Source of the DNA: Owenia fusiformis
Taxonomy: Eukaryota; Annelida; Polychaeta; Sabellida; Oweniidae
Direction of reading: 5' to 3'
NCBI GenBank assembly: GCA_903813345.2
Contig: CAIIXF020000009.1
Coordinates: 13,778,347 to 13,842,346 of the forward strand
DNA: 64,000 nucleotides
Shown: in pieces, positions 50,701-64,000 of the stretch
How the letters are laid out: each line of letters begins with the position of its first letter
How positions within the stretch are numbered: the stretch's first letter is position 1
The notes under the pieces: model-generated
Databases searched by the model: none
Seen by the model: only the letters and a program-made list of their open reading frames with translations
Told to the model about the DNA's origin: nothing
Position numbers and translations under genes: made by a program

Positions 50701-53373
50701 GTGCTAGCAGCGGCCATTTTATCGTCTGATAATGCAGCATTTTAGTGGAATGCTGGGAATATTATTCACCGGCAATGCATTGCGCGATGTACAGTTAAAA
50801 TTATTCACCGCTCGTTGACCAATCAAAATCGAGTATTTCAACTGAGGTACTAACAATATTTATTATTGACCTCTACATAGGTGGACTGTGAAATGATATC
50901 CTGGCAGGGAACTAATATAAGGCTGCAGACTGAGAATAAAAAGGACTCCGCTGTTATTGTTTTGTTTCAAAGAAAATAAAGAAATTACTATACTGGCTAA
51001 TGTTCTTGAAAATCTAAAAAATATTCTTTACATCACATCTGTGAAAAATTCTTACAACTTCCAATAACTTAAAAAGTACTGTTTAGACTGACTTCAATTT
51101 TTTCAGTTCTCAGAAGTTCAAATCTGACTTTAGTTATGAGATTTCACCTTCAATGACCTTTTCAAGGTCATAAAGATATTCTTTCAACTTGCTTCAAAAT
51201 AACCATTTTTTCTAAATCATCTTCGAGTTCTCAGAAGTTTCAAATCTGACTTTTCAAAAACCTTCTCAAGGTCAAAAAGGTACTTTTTCAACTTGTTTCT
51301 AAATAACCAATGTTTGCAAAATCATCTACACATTCTCAGAAGTTCAAATTTAACCTTTGGTTGACCTCCAATGACCTTTGAAAGGTGGTGACATATCGTC
51401 ATGTTAATGTTTCATTATTAGTAAAAAGCAGCATTAATACTACAATGGTGTAATATTTATAGGCTTCTGGTGATAGGAAGAATGTTCATGAAGAGTGGTA
51501 ATTCGTACTATATTCACATAAGAGTCATGTAGGATTGGTTCCCAGAATGCAATCACAATATTTTCCAACAATGAATTCGATCTTGAAGAATATCATGATT
51601 TTCACTTCAAATTTTGAATCGTGAGTTTTGGTCTTATTACCTAACAAAAAAATTCAAAACAGGCAAGAAGTGATCAAGATATTAGCTCGAATATTTTGGA
51701 TTGCTGATTATTAATTTCTAACCAGTTTAATGTCAGACAATAACAACATTATGACATTTTCACTGTTGGAAAATATCGAGATTGCATTTTTGGAGCCAAT
51801 CCCCTTTGCATAGGAGTAGGATATCAGTAATAATTGTGAGAGACATCTATTCTTCTGCATTGAAGTTTATTTGCATATAAACATTTATAATTGCAGGGCT
51901 GGAGGCGAGGATGACTTTGAAATGTTCCTTGAGAGTGTCAGAGCACGCTCCATTAACACACGCCGTCAACAGCTACAGAATGAGGGAACTCAAGGTCAGT
52001 GCAGTGCTGCCATCTTTATCACAAATACCAAATGCATCATAATACTACTGACTGCTAATTTACTAACACATCTCTAAATCTGTTTCATATGCATATAATA
52101 ATACCAAATAACATGTCTAACAAATTAACAAGCTAATATACAACACCAATATGATACATGTATAAATATGATGCATGTTCTGTGCATGTTATAGATTCCA
52201 CTAGCAACTGCAGTAGCTCAAATACCAAGGAGGCCTCTAGTATAGAGCTAGAGTGGGAACATGAACAAGGTACATTGTAACACCGGTACACCATATCAGA
52301 AAACACATTGTCCTAATTGCCATTTCTATGTTACCACCAGAAATGAGACATACTTTTATATTCTCTAACTTTATTATGGACCATGTTCACCAGTTGGCAT
52401 TCAGCGGTCAGTTTTGGTAACAAATGGTAGGTGGTGACATTTTGCATGTTAATCCTTATTTGAATTGGAGTAATATACGTTTATCCTGTTTAGCACATTG
52501 TCTTTCTTGTTGGAGCATTTCATAGACTTAACTCTCTCGATATAGATGGTTAAATATATACTTGTCGAAACTAAATATTGACCAATCATTTTGTTGGATT
52601 TTGGTCATATGAAACATTGCCTCGAATTAAGGTTTTTATCCATCAGCAATATGCCAAAAAGTTATGTTTTCAATTTGAAAATATAGTCTATATGTACAAT
52701 ACAATTTTTCACTTCAATTTTTGGCAACTAAAAATATGAAATGGTAGTCTCCATTTGATCAAAAACTTTTTTAGAAAATGCTTAAATAAATTTTCATTGT
52801 ATCGTTCCCCATCCTCCTATCACATTAAACATTGGATAACCTTGTAAATGCTATTTTTATCACACTAATGTTAACAGTTTATTTTTCAAATTAACATTGT
52901 TCATTCATGTCTATGTCTATGTCAATAATCTGCAGAAGGCTAATAAGCCCATTTAAAGCAGATATATGTATTATTAAACAGTGATAGAATTTGAATAGAA
53001 TGTAATTTAAAATCGTCACATTTAAAAACAAGCAAATCAACTCAAGATTAAAAGAAGTGGATAATACTATTGTCTGAGAGGATAGAGTGCTCTGATTCAG
53101 AACAGAAGTTGTGTTCTTGTTTTAATTAGAGATGATACATTTGCAGGAGTTGATCCCAGTTTACCCAAGCAACCAAGATCTCGGACTGAGGAAGAACTTG
53201 CCAAACTAACTCATAAAAACAAGCAAACAGAGGCTGAGAGCCCCACATCCAATGACCTTGAATGGGACAATGATTTTGTACAGTCAGATACAATAGAAAC
53301 CCAACAATTATTAACCAATAGAAATCCAGATAGAGACAACAATAATGAAACAACAGCACTTCCAGAGCGGTGA
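32716..53373 (+). CDS. AP1AR: AP-1 complex-associated regulatory protein (gadkin/gamma-BAR), complete
   Basis: Exons: 32716-32759, 39718-39766, 41824-41844 (21 nt), 42038-42066 (29 nt), 43707-43803, 50010-50182, 51897-51994, 52195-52269, 53147-53373 (stop TGA). They total 813 nt, 270 aa, all junctions GT/AG and in frame. In vertebrates the protein links AP-1 vesicles to kinesin-1 and restrains Arp2/3. Seen: MGNCC at the N-terminus for myristoylation and palmitoylation; an acidic segment; PVNERERLLLSERQYDTI; a charged coiled-coil helix from residue 81 (LNEQEEAIRYEEEAYYEAKR, then EASRIAK); EDDFEMFL at 142-149, like gamma-ear binding motifs; and two conserved tryptophan motifs, LEWEHEQG (189-196) and LEWDNDFV (233-240). 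The order matches human AP1AR (302 aa). The intron before the sixth exon carries eleven partial copies of that exon. If in-frame inclusion occurs, the protein lengthens by 20 aa per copy. Confidence 0.9.
32882..33444. mobile_element. Palindromic (inverted-repeat) element 1
   Basis: Two long, diverged arms face each other. The outer ends read gtcagct...ttatcccgttcccggac with actatggtcctg on the left and the complement, cagg-actatagtccgggaacgggataaagctgac, on the right. Further in, both carry attgtctgggt-tatcggcagaacg. It lies 120 bp inside AP1AR intron 1. The minus-strand ORF at 33160-33471 follows the arm and is not a recognisable gene. No clear target duplication found. Confidence 0.7.
33395..36146 (+). 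repeat. Recent 1376-bp direct tandem duplication
   Basis: Unit 1 is 33395-34770 and unit 2 is 34771-36146. Read side by side they show seven substitutions and no indel. All seven lie in the last third of the unit (34306 onward in unit 1); the first roughly 910 bp are identical. The unit starts inside the right arm of palindrome 1 and ends near the centre of palindrome 2. The junction has a 2-bp AT overlap. No gene inside. Duplicate ORFs at 34334-34721 and 35710-36181 are repeat-derived. Confidence 0.93.
35814..36430. mobile_element. Palindromic element 2 (diverged relative of element 1)
   Basis: The left arm (35814-36141) contains acccaattccaggccttatagtcctgcac, related to the end of element 1, then acaacatgggagaat and ttggcagatcgaagag. 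The right arm (about 36150-36430) is the diverged complement, with ggaaatatttcagcac / gtgctgaaatattccc shared. A copy of the left arm alone is at 34438-34765 because of the tandem duplication. Confidence 0.6.
36543..37840. mobile_element. (CCGT)n element with tandem core repeats and inverted termini, copy B
   Basis: Termini ATCCCACCGAAC (36543-36554) and GTTCGGTGGGAT (37829-37840) are perfect inverted repeats. A (CCGT)n tract lies at 36582-36650, then gggcaataactcaaataccgg. About seven tandem units follow at 145-146 bp spacing, measured at the caaaatggcggccattttt motif (36761, 36906, 37052, 37198, 37344, 37490, 37636, then a short one at 37742). It is the same family as 14844-15894 with a different core length. 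No transposase ORF. Confidence 0.85.
37841..39717 (+). other. End of AP1AR intron 1
   Basis: AT-rich. Bases 39190-39340 (gacaatttggcta...gtgtcattttatgacttttgt) resemble the right part of the (CCGT)n element at 15774-15910 and look like a decayed copy. No gene otherwise. Confidence 0.55.
39767..41823 (+). other. AP1AR intron 2
   Basis: Holds the small element at 39913-40052. A block at about 40600-40625 (cagaatcaaccattatataa) recurs at 24230-24250 in fringe intron 4, so it is a dispersed repeat. Nothing else recognised. Confidence 0.55.
39913..40052. mobile_element. 140-bp MITE with TA at both ends
   Basis: TAGGGAGTTTAATCTTGCA (39913-39931) and its complement TGCAAGCTTAAACTCCCTA (40034-40052) match at 18 of 19 positions. 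If the outer TA is the target duplication, the element proper starts GGGAG, as in Tc1/mariner-like MITEs. No ORF. Confidence 0.75.
42067..43706 (+). other. AP1AR intron 4
   Basis: No additional exon supported. A segment at 42524-42575 has splice-like edges, but it would add a stop or break frame. Bases 42869-42886 contain gtgaccttgaccttggcc, a direct repeat of a nuclear-receptor-like half site that is common in dispersed repeats. Confidence 0.5.
44285..45780. promoter_or_regulatory. Promoter-like motif cluster inside AP1AR intron 5
   Basis: Motifs seen: YY1-type AAAAATGGCGACT near 44290; NRF1-type TGCGCATGCGCA (44314-44325); TGCGCATGCGT (44573-44583); ACGCATGCGTCA (about 44648); CCAATATGGCGAC (about 45497-45509), joining a CCAAT box to a YY1 site; the perfect E-box palindrome GTCACGTGAC (45511-45520); ETS CTTCCGGAA (about 45528-45536); and two gcatcatgggaa blocks (44501, 45765). 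No AP1AR exon or other recognised ORF starts here. It may be an alternative promoter, the start of a non-coding transcript, or an enhancer. Confidence 0.5.
45880..46300. repeat. Decayed copy of the (CCGT)n element family
   Basis: The order gtttgtctgtcagggtgatagctaaaa, ccagttgattggtttggttcaaattt, gactgatgtccttta and cctctgctcaaga follows the core of the 36543-37840 element at low identity. Ends are not recognisable. No coding potential. Confidence 0.6.
48475..48612. mobile_element. Foldback element with perfect 41-bp arms
   Basis: The 41 bases from gttattgaatgatttgaagt onward (48475-48515) are repeated exactly in inverted orientation at 48572-48612. The 56-bp loop is itself an imperfect palindrome around cgagacgaagtcgag. 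No target duplication is evident and there is no ORF. Confidence 0.88.
48635..48719. repeat. Second, nested inverted repeat
   Basis: The arm tattgctactgagat (48635-48649) is exactly complemented at 48705-48719. An inner imperfect pair (ctcctccgt / gacggagat) lies within. The motif caatacag recurs in both this and the neighbouring foldback, so the two probably belong to one composite element. Confidence 0.75.
48970..50069 (+). repeat. 12-copy tandem array of AP1AR exon start plus splice acceptor
   Basis: The coding blocks of 60 nt start at 49002, 49094, 49186, 49277, 49369, 49461, 49552, 49643, 49734, 49826, 49918 and 50010, spaced 91-92 bp. Each is preceded by a 31-32 nt spacer ending gtgttttag or gtgttgtag. 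Each encodes LNEQEEAIRYEEEAYYEAKR; the only coding changes seen are two synonymous ones (copies 1 and 9) and one Tyr-to-Asn (copy 11). In copies 1-11 the block is followed by gtgtaatc, giving Val then stop on read-through. In copy 12 it continues into the rest of the sixth AP1AR exon. The duplication junction shares gtg between exon and intron. Confidence 0.95.
50207..50285. mobile_element. 79-bp hairpin MITE
   Basis: GACCTCTCCATTCGG (50207-50221) and CCGAATGGAGAGGTC (50271-50285) are perfect 15-bp inverted repeats. The right flank (tataattgttttgttagtcc) recurs at 11650-11672, and the left end recurs in variant form at about 50875. It starts 25 bp after the donor of the sixth AP1AR exon. Confidence 0.75.
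50415..50717 (-). pseudogene. N-terminal fragment of a Crypton-like (DUF3504/KIAA1958-type) ORF
   Basis: A 100-codon ORF reads MAAASTSRFKNVEDEDIISL, then a LLESKDSQNTKK block and a later DVDNFLKKFYVGIR. The pattern SRF-x-x-V-x-(D/E)-x-D-I-x-x-LL...KDS-NTKK...FY-x-x-R is what I recall for the N-terminal domain of Crypton tyrosine-recombinase-derived proteins. The sequence after FYVGIR no longer fits and ends in TGA; the recombinase catalytic domain is absent. It lies antisense in AP1AR intron 6, between the 50207-50285 hairpin and a similar end at about 50875. It is probably a dead fragment; a lineage-specific small protein is possible but unproven. Confidence 0.55.
51110..51395 (+). repeat. 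Degenerate tandem repeat with nuclear-receptor-like half sites
   Basis: Three diverged units of roughly 105-117 bp each carry tctcagaagttcaaatctgac and a later tcaaggtca or gacctttgaaaggt. Bases 51153-51171 form ATGACCTT-ttc-AAGGTCAT, a palindrome whose arms match the extended half site TCAAGGTCA bound by ERR/SF-1-type receptors. It sits in AP1AR intron 6. Confidence 0.6.
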
Positions 53374-56300
53374 TGAATGTTGTCATGATACCTCTATGTT
53401 ATAAAGGCCTAGTCACAAAATGCTCATACTAGTTGTAGCAGTGGTTAACACTGGGAGTAGATAAGAAGAACTAAGACATTCAAATTATTTATTTATCTGT
53501 GCAGTCCATAAGTTGAATGTAGGACAATATGGATTAATAATTGAAAGAATGGATCAGTGATTAAAGGAACCTGACAATACTATGTTGTTAATAAGTGTTG
53601 TTAGGTTCGTGTCTTGGTTTGTGATGAAGTGAAAGCAAAAAGTGGCCTTTTAGAAATAATTTGGTTTTATATTGTCAGTAAAACCTCTTAAACAGATATG
53701 CATAAATGGGAAGTGTTGAGCACACAAGTCATAGAAGATAGAATGTAGAGGGTATTCAAGTCATGTCATTTTAGGATGGATGGTTATTTGGGATGGGAAG
53801 GAGGGTTAGATTGGAAAGGACATAAGATTGTGAAGGGGTTTCAAGACATTTAACATTAAAATGGGACTCCTTATATAATTGAGTCTTGATTTATTTATAT
53901 TCTATTTACTCCATATTTCAGTGCAACTTCATCTGTAAACATATTTTCTTACTTTGCCATATCTTTATATCTGCTTACATGTTCTCTTTATCTCTTGCTC
54001 ATTAGTCCTGCCATCTATGTGTAAGGTTGACATTAAAATGGCTGCTATTCAGTAAAATTTTAAATAAACGATTGTCAGGGGGAGGTTAGTGGTCTCTCGA
54101 TCATTCCAGTCAACATTCCAACACCAGCTATCTAACTTAGATGTGTATGTAGTCCCTCTTTCTCTCTATGGGCGACTATGATAAAATCGAAAGAAGCGAC
54201 CAATAAAATGGAGACTTCATGGTGTCATTGAGGTTTGTAGTTGGTGATGCTGCCATCTTTAATAAACAAAGAGGCAAAGCCTCATATATTATCTATTCTC
54301 TTTATTGGACACATGTCACATGAAAATATACTTTTGGGATGTCAAATATATCGTAAAAATAAGTGCAATTTTAGAGAATTCTAGAATCATATCAGCTTAT
54401 CATATCCATTCTTATCATATCATACCATATCATATATCTGTCTAAAACTAGGCATGTTTTAGATATACTGTACATGTATTTAGGAATATAGCAGTCATAT
54501 ATTGTTGTATTCCAGGGGTCAGTACTAAAGATTTAATTTCTTGATGATTCTTGTGATTCTTTGCTAACCCATGACACATAACTTAGTGTCTCCATTGATT
54601 CTGACACAGTGCAATAATGCCACATCTCAAGCATAAAGCCTGAGTAGCTTTAATATACAAAAAGGGACTAAGAACACAAAAAGATAAATTCTGTTTGAAT
54701 TAAATAGGCTTTTCTCTAGAAACTAGTCTGGAAAAGTTCTGATCAACATGTTGATTTGATTTTAATATGCACCAGTAGAACCATTTAATTCACATTGTAG
54801 ATGACAAGTTGTGGAAACCTTCCGTAGTCAAGTAAAGTACTGAATTATGATTGATATATCCATGTATGTAATTCAGGAATCTCAATATTTTAAATTAACA
54901 ATTTGATGCTTGTGACAGTTTCTTGCTCACAATTCGATATACAGTCAGATGTTTTCTTTTTAATCACAGAAGAAAATGTATAGCATTCATATCCTTTGTA
55001 AATAATTGTTATGTCACACTTTAACCGAAAATTGTCAGAATTCAAATGAAGGAATTATTTTCCCAAGTTTGTTGTATGTTGAAAATTGAGAATGATATTA
55101 GGCGCTTTTGTTATTAGACCTCAATTGTAGTTCTGCCTCTCAGCCTTGGAAGCTTCCGATTTATGGTTATGTAAGAAGTTGAGGAAACCATGTGCCTGAG
55201 ATTTTTATACAAAATTTTGTAAGTTATGTTAATACAATGCATCTTTGGGAGTCTTGGAGACCATGTAACATAGCTTTGGCTAAGTGTCCAGTAAACACTG
55301 CTAATTTTGGTTAATTCCTTATTTCTCTTCTTTTACTTCCATTGTGAATACCAAGAAGTACTAGATACGATGAATTTACTAAATGCTTCCATATAATCAT
55401 AAGTACAAATATATCTTCATAAATGAAAACTCAGATGCATAATTCATGAGTACTTTGTCTGGAACAAATATTTGTAAATCTAAATATTAAATGGGGTAAT
55501 ACCTGCATGTATCACAGGGTGATATCATTTTAGTACTGAATATTAATAAAATATCTTACATTAAACATCAGTAGTCTTGTTAAGTAAATTAAGTTCCTAT
55601 GTCATGTACATAGACCTTGAACTTTGTTTGTTGGGACATTTAAAAACGTCGAGTGGCTTTTGTCAATTTTCTCTTTATTAGATCCAACCAAAGCCACTAA
55701 TGCCATCTATTTATCAATCTATTTAGCAAGTCATCTGTCGACTGCTTGGTATTATAAGGATGGCAGGTTAGTGGATGTTGGGTACTTTTTAAATGTTTTG
55801 CCTATTGCCACATGCTACTCCTTGTTTCCTCACACTAACTTGAGATGTCATTTGTGATTGGTCAAACACAGTTATGGGTAATTGTTTTGATTGGATGGCC
55901 CTTTGCATCTAGAAATCATAATTTTCTGGCTGGCCTACATGGAAAAAACCTTCCCCATAACATCATTAGCATTGAATGTTACTCCAAAAGTAATGTTATG
56001 TCCTTTAATGAGAATTCCTATATAAATAATAAATATCAGGTACTTATGAGAACATAAAATACATTGGATGCCACATTAGGCAAGGCTTGATCAAGGGATT
56101 AGTTCTGATTCGTGGAGTGCAGATGAAGCTATCTTTTGAAGAAAATTAAACTATTGAAAAGGGTGTAATCCATCTTTAATTTGATAAAAACAGAAATAAA
56201 CTTTTGTTTGAACTGAAAAGACCCTAGACCTGACTGATTATGTGGTCACCTTTCAATAGAATATTTATTAATGCATTACTCAGTCTATTTCAATCTTTTC

Positions 56301-58285
56301 TACAGAGGGGGACTTTCTCAAATGTTCATCTTTTCACACATCCTCAAGGCAAAATCACTTAATAAGATCAATTGTATTTTGGTAACATCTTTCAAGGGCA
56401 GAACAATAAAATGTTTGTTGGAATTAATCTAAGAATATCATACCATCTGTATAGGACTTAACATGCAAAAGCTAGCCAAAACGCTCTACTTTGTGTGAGC
56501 CAATCAAGTCTGAAAAATAAGCAATGATGACCACAAACAATCCAAAATATACAAACATTTTGTTTTTAAAATACGAATGTATTTTTCCATACAACATTGC
56601 TCTGTGGTCCCTGTTCATTTTTAGGTTTAATCGGTTCATAATAAAGAGAGACTGTAATGGAATCTGCTCCCTGCAACACTGCACATAACAAGATCCAATA
56701 GTTTACATAGAAATTATATTTGCTTTTTTAGTAATTCTATACATATCAAGAGTTTATAAAGTTGATGATTTTATACGAAAATAAAATAAATGTATTCATC
56801 ACACATTGATCGCTGTAAGAGTTACAAAGTTCAATGGTGTTTCAGACAGGGTTATCCGGAACATAAGTGACATTTTAACATCCAAATTATTTAGCACAGT
56901 GACATCTATTGTTCAACCTGGGCACCCTTTGCTAACATTTGTAACTCAAACAGACAACCCTGGTGCTAACAAAATCCTTGTGTTTATGTATTGTAATTCA
57001 TTGATTGTTCATTTAGAAAAACTACAGCGAATTTCATTCACATTCACAATTAATTAAACTATAATGCAAGCTCATGCACATTAATATTGTCTCCCACACA
57101 AATAGTGTTTTTCCTTTATATGCAAGTTGTTTATATTGAAATATATAGTACATGTGTAGAACTGATATCTTACACGTTATATACAAATTAGGAGTGTACA
57201 CAATATGGTTAGTTCCACAGCAGGGATAATTGCTGAAGCATTTTGACAAAAAAGCTCTCTGATGTGTCACACAAGCACAAAATCCTTTGCTCCAAAGCTT
57301 GTTGTCAAAATAACCCTGCTGTGTAATAGGTACCATTAAGTATATACAAGTTACGTTTCTGAATTCCGAATGATGTCCAGATTTACATAAGTCAAAAAAT
57401 TGATACAAGCTTATTAATAGACATCTGACAAAATATTCCTAACATTTAAATAGCGATATACTGGCACGCTTCAAAACTTCTAAATCCATAGGAAATAATG
57501 ATTATTTATCAATTTTGCAAATAACAAGTCTAGAGGGGAATCAAGCCTGGAAGCATAGTTTCTAGATTTTCACTTTTACTCACTCTGACCCGCCTACTAC
57601 TACTATTCATCAAAAGCTAGTATATTTCTAGCAGGACGTCACATATTTCTGTACAGTGTTATTATATTGCAATTATTATACTCCAAGTGTACCCATAGTT
57701 GATATTTAGTCAAAAGCAGTGTATATATATATTACAGAACCTCTGTACCAAGTGTCTCATAATTCACATGTGCTGGCCTGGCTACTAAAATGAAATACCT
57801 AAATTAACTGTCACAAGACACAACTACTTCAGTTGAATGCATGTTATGATGCTCTGATTGCTGAATCATGTCACTGGGCTAGCTGTGTACAATATAACTT
57901 CTAATTGAATACTAACCCAACCTCCAAAGATTTGTGTAAATAAAAACTGATCTTGGGCCATTTCTCCATTGTATCAGGAATGGGAATAACATACAATGAA
58001 AATGTATCACATATTATATTACTCACTGGACCAGATGTCATCAGAGAAATGGGCCCTTGACTTCTATCAACGTTTTTAGTTTGAATAAAACCCAAGGAAA
58101 AATAGTCTATGCAGAGTTTGATCTATTCACAGCACTGGCACACATTTACTGCACTATGATTGCTCCAGAGTTCACCATATCAGCTTCAAGTGTAGGAATA
58201 ATAGCATATACAATCAGGCCCCATTGTACACTACAATAACTCCAAATTATTTGTTCAATTTCGAATCCATAGCTTTCCTAAAGTA
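53374..58285. other. Convergent 3' regions of AP1AR (+) and Rac (-)
   Basis: No coding sequence recognised in 4.9 kb. AP1AR poly(A) candidates include AATAAA at 54063-54068 and at about 55545. The Rac 3' UTR should occupy an unknown stretch left of 58286 on the minus strand. ORFs here are short and patternless. Confidence 0.55.

Positions 58286-64000
<5,715 letters not shown>

Noticed and set aside
57034-57408. 124-aa minus-strand ORF in the convergent 3' region
   Set aside because: Cysteine/tyrosine-rich, patternless translation of AT-rich sequence; no start context or family resemblance.

Overview
The window is AT-rich eukaryotic (metazoan) DNA. Small exons with canonical GT/AG splice sites sit in kilobase-scale introns filled with short non-autonomous transposons. 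The long (CCGT)n-bearing elements with tandem cores resemble those described in marine invertebrates, especially bivalves (the pearl/HINE type). I would guess a marine invertebrate, possibly a lophotrochozoan; the species cannot be read from the sequence. Most open reading frames here are chance ORFs in introns. The real genes had to be assembled exon by exon.

Layout: (1) 1-1285, minus: 5' part of PRORP (protein-only mitochondrial RNase P, MRPP3), running off the left edge. (2) 1691-4117, minus: the first two coding exons of syntaxin-8 (STX8), upstream of and co-oriented with PRORP, so PRORP appears to lie in an STX8 intron. (3) 4118-4309: a 192-bp head-to-head promoter with a perfect NRF1 site. 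(4) 4310-29513, plus: a complete ten-exon fringe glycosyltransferase (377 aa). (5) 32716-53373, plus: AP1AR (gadkin/gamma-BAR), 270 aa in nine exons. (6) 58286-60519, minus: Rac1-type small GTPase, complete except for its first coding exon, which lies beyond the right edge. Fringe and AP1AR are tandem; AP1AR and Rac converge. The proteins are unrelated in pathway: mitochondrial tRNA processing, late-endosome fusion, Notch glycosylation, AP-1/kinesin trafficking and actin signalling.

The most unusual object is in the last large AP1AR intron (48970-50069). The first 60 nt of the sixth AP1AR coding exon, plus its 31-32 nt 3' splice-site segment, are repeated 12 times in tandem. Every copy keeps an open, in-frame 20-residue block, an AG acceptor and a de novo GT directly after the block. 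Only the last copy continues into the rest of the exon; read-through of any other copy meets a stop two codons later. This could be a stack of competing splice acceptors, a set of in-frame optional coiled-coil exons, or an inert minisatellite. Long-read RNA would decide.

Mobile and repeat content includes a hAT-type MITE with an 8-bp target duplication, an 817-bp terminal-inverted-repeat element, two (CCGT)n elements whose inverted termini co-vary, large palindromic elements with a recent 1376-bp tandem duplication, several foldback elements, a Crypton/DUF3504-like ORF fragment, a minisatellite with three-unit higher-order structure, and a promoter-like cluster of NRF1/YY1/USF/ETS motifs inside an AP1AR intron.
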